Part shown: positions 59,001-61,135 of the stretch, piece by piece
Numbering within the stretch: the first letter of the stretch is position 1
Layout: each line of letters begins with the position of its first letter
Assembly (NCBI RefSeq): GCF_029784155.1
Contig: NC_073693.1
Span: 183,169,802 to 183,233,801, forward strand
Reading direction: 5' to 3'
Length of the DNA: 64,000 bases
DNA from: Uranotaenia lowii
Lineage: Eukaryota; Arthropoda; Insecta; Diptera; Culicidae
The notes under the pieces: model-generated
The model's database searches: none
Told to the model about the DNA's origin: nothing
Seen by the model: the letters and a program-made list of their open reading frames with translations, nothing else
Position numbers and translations under genes: made by a program

Positions 59001-60723
59001 GAGCGGGAACGTAAACGTGGTACTCGATCGTAAATCTCTCGTCACAAGCAATGGCGTTTGCTTCCTTCAAGCTACCAACAACAACGCGCATTTTGTTCCG
59101 ACTCATCGGCTGGTAGCTGACTACGGAAGAGTACAATCGGTCGAGGTCTCGGGAAATCGAGATTATATTTAAAGGTTTCGATTTGGACCGGAAGTACACT
59201 ACACACGGTCCCGTCGATTTATTCTGGTAAACCCGACGACGAGGGGGACGTTCCGGCAATGTTGCAACATTTTCAGGGGAGGAATTAGCTTGATTTGTGG
59301 AAGAGGAGGGAGTGCCAAATACAAATGATTTTTCAATCAGATGAGAAACATGGGAAGGTGAATCTTCCGTGTCCGAAACGTACATGGGGGGGTTGGGGGA
59401 ATAATTTTCCATTCTTGATTCCTCGGAAAAATTTTCTTCCCGGAATGGAGGATGTTTATCGTCCTCGCCGTCGTCATCCGTTATGTGGTTGCGTTCCGAC
59501 ATAACGGGTTTGGATAGAGAGCGAAACCAGATTTATTTTTATACAATAATTTTTTTTAATAAGGAAACAAAAATTTATAATAAAGTTAAATAAAGCAAAA
59601 GAAAAAACCAAACGAAATGAGCAATAGAAGAAAACAAAGAAAAGGAAAAAGAGGTAAAAAACCAAGATTTTTTTGGGAAAAATACTTATTAGGCACACCG
59701 TGCCTTCTGCCAAACCAAAACGTGTTCCTTTGTTCGTGGCGGTTATACCCAGCAACAAAACCGATTGTCTTGAACCGATGAGGAGGATGCTGACTATAAC
59801 ACACGAGATCGAATCAACTCTTGATTTTTGTATCCAATATCCGTTAACGGAACGCAAAACCGAATTTATCGGAGCACTGTTCGGATACACATCCGAATAT
59901 ACGGGGCAAATGAGAATTTCCGCGCTTTCACTATTAAACCTCACCACTTTTCACGTTGCACCTTCTTCAGCAAAAAACACACGACCGTCTGTGGCGAGAG
60001 ATGCGAAACGAATGAATAAAAACTATTGAAAAACGACATTGTTTTTGGTATAAATTGCTGAGTTAGAGGTCAATGAAGTTATATCCATGCAGTAGAGGGT
60101 TAAGAAGCCAAACCAAAATGAGACCAGCTCTTTCAGTCACTAGTTTATTTAAGCGAATTGTTTCTGTTTTCTGCTCTTTGTTTTGTTCGGCTCGAACGTT
60201 AGCACAAATCAACACGTTTAAAGCAAAAAAGCTAATTATTGGTTATAACATATATGTATGACTTGTATTGTATGTACAATACGGTTTATAATTGTCCTCC
60301 TTCTTTCAGATGTCTTTGAATGAGCGTTTCGGAATAGAAATAACACCTCTCACCTACGTACCAGGAGGAAAAATTGAAAAATATCTCGGTAACCTAAATT
60401 TTTTTTTCATTCGAGAATCAACTGCAGTTAAAGAAAATGGAGGTATAAGCGGGTTCATTCACAGTTTTATCGTGGAGGTTTTGGCAGTGATCAGAGCTCA
60501 TATAACTGCATTAGGAGGAAATGCGATGGTTGCTTTTCACTTGACAGAACTTGTACTTGTTGATAATTTACATAAAAATCAGGTAAATGAACTATTGTTA
60601 CCAAATTTACTCAATACTATAATGATTCAATTGTTTTGGTTTCTATTATAGGGTCAATCTTTAATTAGTGCCGGAGGTGATGTAGTATTTGTTTCCTACT
60701 ATAAGGATGATCCAATCAGTTAG
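7882..60723 (+). CDS. C2CD5: C2CD5 (CDP138) orthologue, 3' ten exons
   Basis: Ten exons (7882-8066, 16315-16520, 23142-23294, 25397-25565, 44457-44840, 44898-44955, 48965-49500, 52920-53439, 60310-60582, 60652-60723) join in frame into 2556 nt, 851 codons plus TAG. The product follows vertebrate C2CD5 block by block: GYTQCFDLEG, the VSARSVKLL block, a CxxC...CxxC pair, the KLKMKGMNAIFGL block, FKLRAMTPCAIC and the C-terminal YLGNLNFFFIRES block. In mammals this phosphoprotein is an AKT2 substrate that helps insulin-stimulated GLUT4 vesicle insertion and binds membrane through its N-terminal C2 domain. The C2 exons are not in the window and must lie upstream. Introns range from 57 bp to 18.9 kb and are full of transposons, yet no exon is disrupted. 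Confidence 0.93.
8067..8409. other. Intron start without recognisable repeats
   Basis: AT-rich sequence between the donor of exon a and the first MITE. Nothing recognised. Confidence 0.4.
8410..8574 (+). mobile_element. 165-bp MITE, TWA target site (copy 1)
   Basis: Terminal inverted repeats AGCCTAGTCCACACTAGG are flanked on both sides by TAA. The interior has an inverted GAGACGGTCTCAGCGTCTCCC / GGGAGACACTGAGACCGTC core and a CAACAACAAC run. Near-identical copies sit at 21205-21369 and, in reverse, 48503-48652. A TTA/TAA duplication suggests PIF/Harbinger mobilisation (inference). Confidence 0.85.
8575..8989. other. Intronic stretch, nothing recognised
   Basis: Slightly richer in GC near 8630-8880 than the flanks. 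No domain or inverted repeat found. A short open frame at 8698-8889 has no supporting motif. Confidence 0.35.
8990..9413 (-). mobile_element. tRNA-derived SINE, minus orientation
   Basis: Read on the minus strand, it starts with TAGCGGATAGGCT (A-box-like), then a stem around GCCAGGC and GGTTCGATTTCC (B box). A non-tRNA body of about 350 bp follows. The same unit occurs in plus orientation at 12338-13817, giving a 4.8 kb inverted arrangement. The anticodon region does not form a normal 7-base loop, so it is not a tRNA gene. A Feilai-like family is possible but not proven. Confidence 0.65.
9515..9755. mobile_element. Palindromic MITE with TGATGTAA / AAGCATCATAT motifs
   Basis: The two halves are imperfect inverted copies. 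The left half contains ACATCACATATGATGTAA and AAGAAGCATCATATATGACG. The right half contains their reverse complements, ending TGATGTAATTCTACAAATTT. The same terminal motifs bound the longer element at 10462-12335. Confidence 0.65.
9756..10461. other. Intronic stretch, nothing recognised
   Basis: Mixed AT-rich sequence between two members of the same MITE family. No gene or repeat structure identified. Confidence 0.35.
10640..11008 (-). pseudogene. LINE ORF2 C-terminal fragment
   Basis: The minus-strand frame encodes GCGQGYHDIEHIVW followed by SLRARGKPPNVPVRDV. This matches the last coding block of the LINE at 53877-60014 (GDGYHDIDHVVW ... LRARGRLPGVPIRDI). It is 5'-truncated: reverse transcriptase and RNase H are absent. 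It is a dead 3' fragment of the same clade in the same orientation. Confidence 0.8.
10959..11231 (-). pseudogene. Possible secreted-peptide gene remnant
   Basis: An ATG at 11231 on the minus strand opens 90 codons starting MIHIVLTLLAAICVVAAKA. This looks like a signal peptide with a cleavable AKA end, followed by a basic stretch (GNRNRRHGRR). The frame runs into the LINE fragment, so the C-terminus is probably not original. No family is recognised. It could equally be chance hydrophobic coding within a repeat. Confidence 0.2.
11466..11537 (+). mobile_element. tRNA-like SINE head
   Basis: GTTGGCATCGTGGTAAG resembles an A box and GAGTTCAAATCTC a B box at tRNA-like spacing. A T-rich tract follows. 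The acceptor stem does not pair, so this is a SINE head rather than a tRNA gene. Confidence 0.45.
11735..11870 (+). mobile_element. Fragment of the CCCGG-rich hAT-type MITE
   Basis: Contains repeated TAGCCCGG, GGTCCGGCCCGG and TTTTGCCCGG motifs in the order seen in the intact element at 55979-56432. The ends are degraded and no target duplication is visible. Confidence 0.55.
12338..13817 (+). mobile_element. tRNA-derived SINE, plus orientation, interrupted
   Basis: The head TAGCGGATAGGCTGGCGCGA leads to GGTTCGATTCC, then the same body as 8990-9413 in opposite orientation. It is split by the retroposon at 12399-13466. The body resumes at 13480 and ends near AACCAACATACAAAATAC. Confidence 0.65.
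12399..13466 (-). mobile_element. Retroposon with poly(A) tail and 13-bp TSD
   Basis: The duplicated target CGATTCCCAGTAT lies at 12386-12398 and 13467-13479. The insert begins on the plus strand with a T run, the poly(A) tail of a minus-strand copy. It is clearly GC-richer than its surroundings. Internal motifs such as GTAGTTGCGCT recur. Minus-strand open frames (up to about 110 codons) show no domain I recognise. It may be the 3' region of a LINE, a long SINE or a retrocopied noncoding RNA. The insertion is well supported but the family is unknown. Confidence 0.7.
13827..14125. other. Short intronic stretch
   Basis: Contains a GGGTAAAACGGTACAAG motif resembling the termini of the next element, perhaps a remnant. 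Otherwise nothing. Confidence 0.3.
14126..14969. mobile_element. TIR element with GGGGTAAAAGTACG ends
   Basis: The left end is AAGGTGGGGTAAAAGTACG. The right end has the reverse complement CGTACTTTTACCCCAC near 14952-14967. Several further GGGGCAAAAGTACG-type motifs occur internally and just outside. The exact right boundary is uncertain. It contains the palindromic insert at 14620-14826. Confidence 0.55.
14620..14826. mobile_element. Foldback MITE of the TTACCGAA family (short form)
   Basis: The left arm, from CACAGTAAACGAAAATTACC, is repeated in reverse on the right through a centre at GAATCGATTTACCG. The right end has lost part of its terminus (TTTCGTTTACGGTG). It is the same family as 29294-29532 and 29731-31427. 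Confidence 0.8.
15191..15857. mobile_element. TIR element with ACATCCCGATCAGGAG ends
   Basis: ACATCCCGATCAGGAG starts at 15191 and its reverse complement CTCCTGATCGGGATGT ends at 15857. The interior is AT-rich with many AGATAT/TCTTGAT motifs and no coding potential. No target duplication could be assigned. Confidence 0.6.
15858..16314. other. Intron end before C2CD5 exon b
   Basis: AT-rich with a polypyrimidine tract near 16264-16272. No repeat recognised. Confidence 0.4.
16315..16520 (+). CDS. C2CD5: C2CD5 exon b
   Basis: The acceptor TTATTACAG opens a phase-2 exon, and the donor is AAAAG|GTACGT. It encodes a low-complexity, serine-rich linker ending RRSSDSDISTTSKG. This corresponds to the Ser-rich linker between the two YbjQ-related parts of the protein (vertebrate counterpart SSSSDTDLSLTP). 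Divergence upstream of that motif is expected for a linker. Confidence 0.85.
17391..17725 (-). pseudogene. Two-exon gene-like block inside a TIR element
   Basis: On the minus strand, an ATG at 17725 starts an exon ending GAGG|GTAAGT. A 65-bp intron (17673-17609) ends CGCTCATAG. The second exon stays open to a TGA at 17391, for 270 nt and 89 residues in total. An alternative second-exon frame (PFSMDEQRWLSLCSSS, LQYWNFWKLF) looks more protein-like. It would meet a stop at the end of exon one, implying a broken gene. AATAAA lies at 17400-17395 beside the stop. No family is recognised. Confidence 0.25.
18756..18953. mobile_element. Diverged TWA-type MITE (copy 4)
   Basis: The ends AGCCTCGTCCGCACT and TGCCTAGTGTGGACTAGGCT match the 165-bp MITE family. 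Flanks read TTA left and TAA right. The interior is a palindrome built on TTTATGTTTACATTTTG and its reverse. Confidence 0.75.
18966..19330. repeat. 237-bp tandem duplication
   Basis: The block GCCGAGAAAATTGAAAATTT...ATTTGGGCGTAAGTGCAAGT occurs at about 18970 and again at about 19207. Both copies end with ACAAATTTCCCCTCC. The second carries a short extra GAAAAGAGACGAA insert. Confidence 0.7.
19951..21204. other. Intronic/Tc1-interior stretch, nothing recognised
   Basis: Moderately AT-rich. A near-tandem CGGGCAAAACT(A/C)GTGGAC motif occurs at 20492 and 20541. No coding domain. Confidence 0.35.
21205..21369 (+). mobile_element. 165-bp MITE, TWA target site (copy 2)
   Basis: Nearly identical to 8410-8574, same orientation, flanked by TTA on both sides (21202-21204 and 21370-21372). 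Confidence 0.87.
21373..22435. other. Intronic/Tc1-interior stretch, nothing recognised
   Basis: AT-rich. Short local inverted ATTTACGAAC(G/A) motifs near 21515-21580. No gene supported. Confidence 0.35.
22436..22830 (+). pseudogene. Tc1-like transposase relic
   Basis: The N-terminal helix-turn-helix region is readable (LRKIAAAVGRTHVTVQEIV, NLSGRGRKRIRTP), then SISKLAIEVGKS. After a large deletion comes the catalytic block VIFTDESKINLFGRDG around 22740. At least two in-frame stops and frame shifts break it. The TDESK motif places it in the Tc1/mariner DDE superfamily. It is the remnant core of the element at 16706-23113. Confidence 0.85.
23142..23294 (+). CDS. C2CD5: C2CD5 exon c
   Basis: The acceptor is TTATTTGCAG and the donor TTTGG|GTAAGT, phase 1 in and 1 out. 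It encodes a variable stretch then EYPFLTITKVPSGFIQHLG, matching the vertebrate EFPFFTLTAFPPGFLVHVG block that opens the second YbjQ-related unit. Confidence 0.92.
23295..25396. other. Intron with GC-richer 1.7 kb block and minisatellite
   Basis: From about 23460 to 25220 the sequence is richer in GC and CpG than its flanks, with many TCAAACGA and AAACGAC motifs and several TTTCACTTTCA runs. This suggests an unclassified repeat or retroelement remnant. Open frames here are compositionally odd and show no domain. A minisatellite lies at 23957-24112. Confidence 0.35.
23957..24112. repeat. Minisatellite of 68-75 bp units
   Basis: CAACAATTGC recurs at 23959, 24027 and 24102. Each full unit carries TTGATGACGCACAAG, a GGGCCGGCAC block and ACGCACCAACAAAAA. 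About two and a half units are present. Confidence 0.75.
25397..25565 (+). CDS. C2CD5: C2CD5 exon d
   Basis: The acceptor is TTTTCATTCCAG and the donor ATATC|GTAAGT. It encodes the strongly conserved ATVSARSVKLLARVPNPDD block, then ETRDMWWNEIRMEIRSHTRA and IGCNMVLGY. This is the best-conserved part of the family. Confidence 0.95.
25587..26591. mobile_element. 1-kb foldback MITE, TA flanks
   Basis: CAGTACCGTTCATAATTGTA at the left is mirrored by TACAATTATGAATGGTACTG at the right, with TA on both sides. Arms of roughly 400 bp are nearly perfect inverted copies around an AT-rich loop at about 26000-26140. It has Tc1/mariner-type target choice and no coding capacity. Transcribed within the C2CD5 intron it would form a very long hairpin. 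Confidence 0.9.
26594..28567 (+). mobile_element. Helitron-like element with degenerate tandem repeats
   Basis: It starts TATATATAAAAATGAATTTC followed by a CTGT microsatellite. About eleven degenerate 125-160 bp units follow, each with a CCCTCCCTCCTTCCAGT-like and an AACCAAATTTGGCATGGGA-like segment. The 3' end has the hairpin GGTGTAGCAAAGCACACC (28539-28556) and finishes CTAG at 28567. A terminal hairpin about 10 nt before CTRR and a GTCT-type microsatellite fit non-autonomous Helitron-related elements (inference). No Rep/helicase. Confidence 0.6.
28568..28750 (+). mobile_element. Second, truncated Helitron-like copy
   Basis: It begins TCTATATATATAAAAATGAA immediately after the CTAG end of the previous element. 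The shared GACTCGGAAACTACTGAACC body follows. Similarity fades by about 28750. Confidence 0.55.
28775..29620. repeat. Tandem duplication of about 340 bp, second copy interrupted
   Basis: The block GAGATTTT...TTTGTTTTTCGTCTC(C/T)ATGGTC...AGCAAACGTCG starts at about 28775 and again at about 29115. Both run to a GTACA(C)AGCAC(A/G)TGG...AAATGACG end. The second copy contains the foldback MITE at 29294-29532. Confidence 0.6.
29294..29532. mobile_element. 239-bp TTACCGAA-family foldback MITE, TA flanks
   Basis: The outer ends CACAGTAAACGAAAATTACC / ...AATTTTCATTTACTGTG are flanked by TA. The whole element is an almost perfect palindrome centred near 29412 (AGAGTCGATT). Confidence 0.92.
29731..31427. 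mobile_element. 1.7 kb long form of the TTACCGAA family
   Basis: It has the same termini as the 239-bp form (CACAGTAAACGAAAATTACC...GTTTACTGTG) with TA flanks at 29729-29730 and 31428-31429. Between 29840 and 30490 the motif TTACCGAA and close variants occur many times on both strands. A GC-richer gene-like block lies at 30560-30954. It may be the parental form from which the short copies derive by internal deletion (inference). Confidence 0.85.
30560..30954 (-). pseudogene. Two-exon gene-like ORF inside the 1.7 kb element
   Basis: The minus-strand open frame runs from about 30963 to 30716 and includes SLAAQSSRHFVSCDGAGPNK. It is followed by GACAAG|GTAAAAG. A 71-bp intron (30715-30645) ends TTTCCACAG. 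A second exon stays in frame for 28 more codons to a TAG at 30560, with AATAAA 17 nt further on. No ATG lies in the first exon, so an upstream exon or a decayed start is implied. No family recognised. Confidence 0.35.
31428..31669. other. Short AT-rich intronic stretch
   Basis: Nothing recognised. Confidence 0.3.
31670..32535 (-). repeat. Gene-like repeat unit 1
   Basis: It starts CCCGCTTAACAAAATAAATG and ends CAATCGGTACAATCAG. The same start and end bound the next unit. The first 150 bp hold a palindrome made of AATGCTTG(G/A)A and AAGCATTC motifs. The rest holds a minus-strand spliced-looking ORF (31991-32531). Confidence 0.6.
31991..32531 (-). pseudogene. Two-exon gene-like ORF in unit 1
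   Basis: On the minus strand a first exon ends AACAG|GTAAAC. A 53-bp intron (32377-32325) ends TTTATTTCAG. The second exon has a 110-codon open frame (including LLQQQHPGGFHHIPNRRLQK) to a TAA at 31991, with AATAAA 18 nt beyond. The upstream frame that matches it meets a TGA near the start of exon one. Either another exon exists or the gene is dead. Function unknown. Confidence 0.35.
32536..33729 (-). repeat. Gene-like repeat unit 2
   Basis: The first 155 bp nearly duplicate the start of unit 1, including ATTGAATTCAAGCATTAAAT and the GGTTTTCCCGGTTC segment. It ends with the same CAATCGGTACAATCAG. The interior carries a different, internally duplicated minus-strand ORF set. Confidence 0.6.
32941..33502 (-). 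pseudogene. Duplicated exon-like ORFs in unit 2
   Basis: A minus-strand exon ends GAAATG|GTAAGT, followed by a 56-bp intron (33499-33444) ending TTTCATTTCAG. Downstream, two related segments encode KLWKFLQEISYRNVFRPRR and KLLKFLQKTSDWNGFRPRR, about 240 bp apart. This shows an internal duplication that kept the coding frame similar. Neither gives a long intact protein and I recognise no family. Confidence 0.3.
33728..33945. repeat. 107-bp tandem duplication
   Basis: AGCTGACT...CACGTTTAGAGTTAAA...CCTACGCGCG...GGTTTTAAAAGGGCCTGGGG occurs twice in tandem, starting at 33728 and 33835, with few differences. Confidence 0.8.
33946..34218. other. Short intronic stretch, nothing recognised
   Basis: No repeat or coding signal found. 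Confidence 0.3.
34219..35147. mobile_element. TIR element with GGGGAAGAGGGGGCATAATG end, TA flanks
   Basis: The left end GGGGAAGAGGGGGCATAATG is matched by the right end GGGCATTATACCCCCAGTTCCCC, with TA on both sides. Internal GGGGCATAATGCGC and GCGTTTTGCCCCACC motifs repeat the subterminal pattern. No coding potential. Same type as 43115-44166. Confidence 0.7.
35148..39428. other. 4.3 kb AT-rich intron, little structure
   Basis: No coding similarity or clear terminal repeat was found. Minor points: an inverted CTTCCGACAA...TTTGTCGGAAG pair near 36518-36560, and a degraded TAGCCCGAATTTTCCC...ATCTGGCAAGCTT motif near 37110-37160 resembling the hAT-type MITE end. Open frames are short and AT-driven. 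Confidence 0.45.
39429..39860. repeat. Remnant with ACTTATTTTGGACC motifs
   Basis: GGACTTATTTTGGACCGGGT near 39430 and GGACTTATTTTGGACCACTC near 39830 share a 16-base core in direct orientation, with further TTTTGGACCACC between. Probably a degraded terminal-motif element; class unknown. Confidence 0.4.
40002..40320. mobile_element. Small degraded palindromic MITE
   Basis: TTAAGACGGGGTTCAAATTG at the left and ATATAAACCCCGTCTAAAG at the right are inverted. Subterminal ACCAAGCC / ACTTGGTT also pair. No target duplication assigned. Confidence 0.4.
40321..41056. other. AT-rich intronic stretch, nothing recognised
   Basis: No coding or repeat structure supported. Confidence 0.35.
41057..42687. 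mobile_element. TIR element with TCTCGCGTGAGC ends (copy 2)
   Basis: TCTCGCGTGAGCTTTC at 41057 and its reverse complement ending at 42687 define it. The subterminal block GAATTCACAGGAAACTGCTG is shared with 45415-45630. A GGGGCCGT-type element is nested at 41464-41930. Confidence 0.75.
41464..41930 (-). mobile_element. Degraded copy of the GGGGCCGT element
   Basis: It begins GGGGGCTGTTCAGATACCAC, matching the right terminus of 16734-19950 in reverse. Duplicated CCCCGTC(C/T)CCGGATGTTCACGTGG blocks and the shared TTTTTTGTTATTGAAATGGC stretch follow. The far end is not resolved. Confidence 0.55.
42786..42964 (-). mobile_element. tRNA-derived SINE
   Basis: On the minus strand it opens GGGCTTGTGATATAGCTCAG with TTGGTAAGTC (A box) and AAGTTCGAGCCC (B box). 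A short tail AGTCGCGAATGTCGCAAAGG...TAAAACGACT follows. The head pairs like a tRNA but the acceptor 3' side is replaced by SINE body, so it is not a tRNA gene. Confidence 0.75.
43115..44166. mobile_element. TIR element with GGGGAGATGAGGGCATAA end, TA flanks
   Basis: The left end GGGGAGATGAGGGCATAACG and right end CCATTATGCCCTCATCTCCA are inverted, with TA at 43113-43114 and 44167-44168. Repeated GGGGCATA(A/T) motifs occur inside. It contains the tRNA-like SINE at 43601-43672. Confidence 0.75.
43601..43672 (+). mobile_element. tRNA-like SINE head
   Basis: TTTGCCTATTGGTAAGG resembles an A box and GAATTCGATTTCTG a B box, followed by a T-rich tract. Acceptor pairing is absent. Confidence 0.4.
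44457..44840 (+). CDS. C2CD5: C2CD5 exon e
   Basis: The acceptor TTTTTTTCATTGCAG and donor GCCG|GTAAGG give phase 2 in and out. It starts EDVCVLSATGTAVVVCLQ, matching vertebrate EEVCILSASGTAAVL. A fly-variable acidic/serine linker follows, then YSCELCHVPYNQNTIPF ... MKCAACR. The CxxC...CxxC pair matches the CGFCHIPY ... CYNCR pair in mammals and is a likely structural zinc site. Confidence 0.94.
44898..44955 (+). CDS. C2CD5: C2CD5 exon f (58 nt)
   Basis: After a 57-bp intron (44841-44897), the acceptor CCCTTTCCTAG opens a short exon encoding (R)TSSVPDILLCTIEIPEELQ. It matches RKQKVPDVLFTTIDLP in vertebrates. The donor CTGCAG|GTAATT gives phase 0 out. It is too short to stand out as an open frame but is fixed by phase and homology. 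Confidence 0.93.
45415..45630. mobile_element. Internally deleted TCTCGCGTGAGC-family copy
   Basis: It starts TCTCGAAGTGAGCTTTCATT and shares GAATTCACAGAGAACTGCTG and ATATGTTGTCCAGGCTACAA with the copy at 41057-42687. The right terminus is lost. Confidence 0.65.
45890..46310 (+). pseudogene. ITmD37E-type mariner transposase relic
   Basis: Readable blocks are VMDDETYVKADGKQLPGQEF, KASDIFKYMKLSKFAKKYL and LNKRLLPFLKKHD followed by VLFWPYKI. These match the catalytic core of the Tc1/mariner DD37E lineage described in mosquitoes. The DDETY aspartate survives. The second catalytic region is broken (LASCHY-like motif lost), and frame shifts and deletions separate the pieces. Confidence 0.85.
46311..47125. 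other. Element interior with GTCGAAAC-type repeats
   Basis: 46490-46760 holds several GTCGAAAC / GTTTCGAC motifs in both orientations, perhaps a degraded palindromic MITE. The remainder is AT-rich without features. Confidence 0.35.
47126..47868. mobile_element. 743-bp foldback MITE, TA flanks
   Basis: CACTAGACTGCCTC at the left and GGAGCACTCTAAAG at the right are inverted and TA-flanked. Arms of about 340 bp pair nearly perfectly around a centre near 47485. No coding capacity. Confidence 0.85.
48503..48652 (-). mobile_element. 150-bp MITE, TWA target site (copy 3, reversed)
   Basis: Same family as 8410-8574 in opposite orientation. TTA duplicates lie at 48500-48502 and 48653-48655. It is slightly shorter through internal deletion. 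It inserted in the right arm of the piggyBac-like element. Confidence 0.87.
48965..49500 (+). CDS. C2CD5: C2CD5 exon g
   Basis: The acceptor TGAATTATTTTAG and donor CCAGA|GTAAGT give phase 0 in and 2 out. It encodes VNGRGIMIQA, then VLPFLEIELHKLLINKLK, MKGMNAIFGLNTSIAVGERM and MALVATGTAVYLSAL. It continues into the acidic LDLNHGNKE-like and LLEVDDIHDLE motifs seen in vertebrate C2CD5. This is the second YbjQ-related domain, the most readable part of the gene. Confidence 0.96.
49501..49862. other. Intron before the hAT element
   Basis: Contains AGTGTAAG tandem motifs near 49512-49530 and no other structure. The 8-bp hAT target CTTTAGAA is at 49855-49862. Confidence 0.4.
49863..52479 (-). mobile_element. 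hAT transposon, 2.6 kb, 8-bp TSD
   Basis: The ends CAGGGGTTTCCAGATC and GATCTGAAAACCCCTG are imperfect inverted repeats. They are followed by GGCGGAGCAC-type subterminal repeats. CTTTAGAA is duplicated at 49855-49862 and 52480-52487. Eight-base duplications and CAGGG-type ends define hAT. The coding region runs on the minus strand and is decayed. Confidence 0.92.
50400..51560 (-). pseudogene. ZBED5-like hAT transposase relic
   Basis: Minus-strand blocks in order: AVLAPYLASYRLEKLEN, VNSIPMSDNTVSRRICDMTE, a broken LDEST region, the ILQRHALATKKL block, and LIKLINFIKARPKNLGLFKA with LCEVM. These match the RNase-H-like core and insertion domain of hAT transposases related to ZBED5/GTF2IRD2-type sequences. 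Frame shifts and stops separate the blocks, so it is inactive. Confidence 0.85.
52480..52919. other. Intron after the hAT element
   Basis: A CpG-richer 52490-52640 segment resembles no family I know. The rest is AT-rich up to the exon h acceptor. Confidence 0.35.
52920..53439 (+). CDS. C2CD5: C2CD5 exon h
   Basis: The acceptor TTTCCTTTTACAG and donor AACAC|GTAAGT give phase 2 in and 0 out. It encodes GFDVVSTQFVPG, then a helical stretch through FRRLQQLIYFKLRAMTPCAI, CDLKFKLYLPENDEIQILV and a basic/polar linker. It aligns with the LLKSLYFKLRSMIPCCLC and LPEDELIQV blocks of mammals. The cysteine pair is retained. Confidence 0.95.
53440..53720. other. Intron with GTGTATATTTTGT-type short repeats
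   Basis: A short degenerate TTGTGTA(T/C)ATT repeat run lies at about 53665-53706, just left of the TTAA of the next element. Nothing else recognised. Confidence 0.4.
54261..55791 (-). pseudogene. LINE ORF2 3' half: RT end, RNase H, C-terminus
   Basis: The RT catalytic box reads RQLADDCVV, with Leu in place of the usual Tyr/Phe before ADD, followed by SPSKTELVVFSRK. The RNase H region reads FFTESSIIDNPTGFAVYN (TDGS changed to TESS), TAELAAIYYTLEHI and FIYSDSLSSVEAI. The C-terminal GYHDIDHVVW...LRARGRLPGVPIRDI block follows. Several frame breaks. Confidence 0.85.
55979..56432. mobile_element. 454-bp hAT-type MITE inside the LINE
   Basis: CAAGGTTGCCAGA at the left and TCTGGCAACCTTA at the right are inverted ends. 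TACTAGAT is duplicated at 55971-55978 and 56433-56440. The interior is dominated by TTGCCCGGAT motifs on both strands. It splits the RT domain of the LINE and so inserted after it. Confidence 0.9.
56441..58240 (-). pseudogene. LINE ORF2 5' half: endonuclease and RT start
   Basis: The endonuclease remnant reads ETRLSSNVDFPFHSHNIIRL, GQRGGGVLLGIK and, after a frame break, QGSDHLPIHIS, the conserved SDH box. A linker with PPTPWWDGECS follows, then RT blocks (VPHDWRQVKVIAIQKPGKP, QFGFRRGKGTNDCLALL, AVFLDIKGAFDSVS). At least four frame breaks. Reading direction is continuous with ORF1. Confidence 0.85.
58290..59502 (-). pseudogene. LINE ORF1 (gag-like) with zinc knuckles
   Basis: It starts MSERNHITDDDGEDDKHPPF at 59502. 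A matrix-like middle follows (DRLYSSVVSYQPMSRNKMRV). Near 58760 an in-frame TAG falls inside the first zinc knuckle (C-stop-NCKQLDHKAAYC). Two more knuckles (CSKCGEKHAEASC, CLYCTGETSHVLSAC) and a basic tail follow. Three CCHC-type knuckles are usual for I and Jockey group ORF1 proteins. Confidence 0.87.
60310..60582 (+). CDS. C2CD5: C2CD5 exon i
   Basis: The acceptor CCTCCTTCTTTCAG and donor AATCAG|GTAAAT give phase 0 in and out. It encodes ITPLTYVPGGKIEKYLGNLN, FFFIRESTAV and GGISGFIHSFIVEVLAVIRA, then HITALGGNAMVAF. It aligns closely with the C-terminal YbjQ-related domain of vertebrate C2CD5 (SFIPGAKITKYLG, FFIRET, ALGGNAVVSY). Confidence 0.96.
60652..60723 (+). CDS. C2CD5: C2CD5 last exon
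   Basis: After a 69-bp intron the acceptor TTTCTATTATAG opens GQSLISAGGDVVFVSYYKDD and a TAG at 60721-60723. It matches AQCLINVSGDAVVFV in mammals but stops soon after, without the vertebrate tail. Confidence 0.95.
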   Translation, partial: GQSLISAGGDVVFVSYYKDDPIS

Positions 60724-60752
60724 ATAAAGGATTTTCTGTGGTCTGCATCTGA

Positions 60753-60844
60753 AATAAATATAGCATGTTCTCGTAATGTTCTTTACATCCAGGATTAAAA
60801 AACTCATGTACATTTCTAAATTATGAAAAAGTATTTAGAATAAA
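60753..60844 (+). promoter_or_regulatory. C2CD5 polyadenylation signals
   Basis: AATAAA occurs at 60753-60758, 30 bp after the stop, and again at 60839-60844. Either could end the transcript, giving a short 3' UTR. Confidence 0.6.
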
Positions 60845-61027
60845 CAGCTAAGCAATCTTTAATATGATCAGAAAACTATGTGAAGTGTTAATTAGTGGCG
60901 TACACAACTGTATCACACAGATGATTGGTACTGGAGGCGACGATTTCCTACATATTTGAACAATATGTCGATGACACATAGAGTTTCGATTGAAAAAGAT
61001 TAGATTGCACTTTTTTTGTCTCTCGTT

Positions 61028-61033
61028 TTTATT
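61028..61033 (-). promoter_or_regulatory. Polyadenylation signal of the ACSS-type gene
   Basis: TTTATT on the plus strand reads AATAAA on the minus strand, 103 bp downstream of the stop at 61136. The opposing C2CD5 signal is 184 bp away. Confidence 0.5.
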
Positions 61034-61135
61034 TACTTACTTAATCATATAAAAATTATATTTAAATATAGCTTCAATAACTGTACACCAAAAATGATTT
61101 AAAAAAAAATTACTGTACTAGCTGAATGAAGCAAA

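Larger units (their letters stand above)
53877..60014 (-). mobile_element. Nearly full-length LINE, I-clade-like, with RNase H
   Basis: AATAAAAACTATT is duplicated at 53864-53876 and 60015-60027. The left edge is a T run (poly(A) tail on the minus strand). Net of the inserted hAT MITE it is about 5.7 kb. Order on the minus strand: ORF1 with zinc knuckles, endonuclease, reverse transcriptase, RNase H. This order, with an RNase H after the RT, fits the I group. Frame shifts and stops make it inactive. Confidence 0.92.
53725..60099. mobile_element. piggyBac-like MITE split by a LINE
   Basis: CCCTCTACTGCAT follows TTAA at 53721-53724. Its inverse ATGCAGTAGAGGG precedes TTAA at 60100-60103. Without the LINE and one 13-bp duplicate it would be about 225 bp. 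TTAA targets and CCCT ends fit piggyBac mobilisation. Confidence 0.75.
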
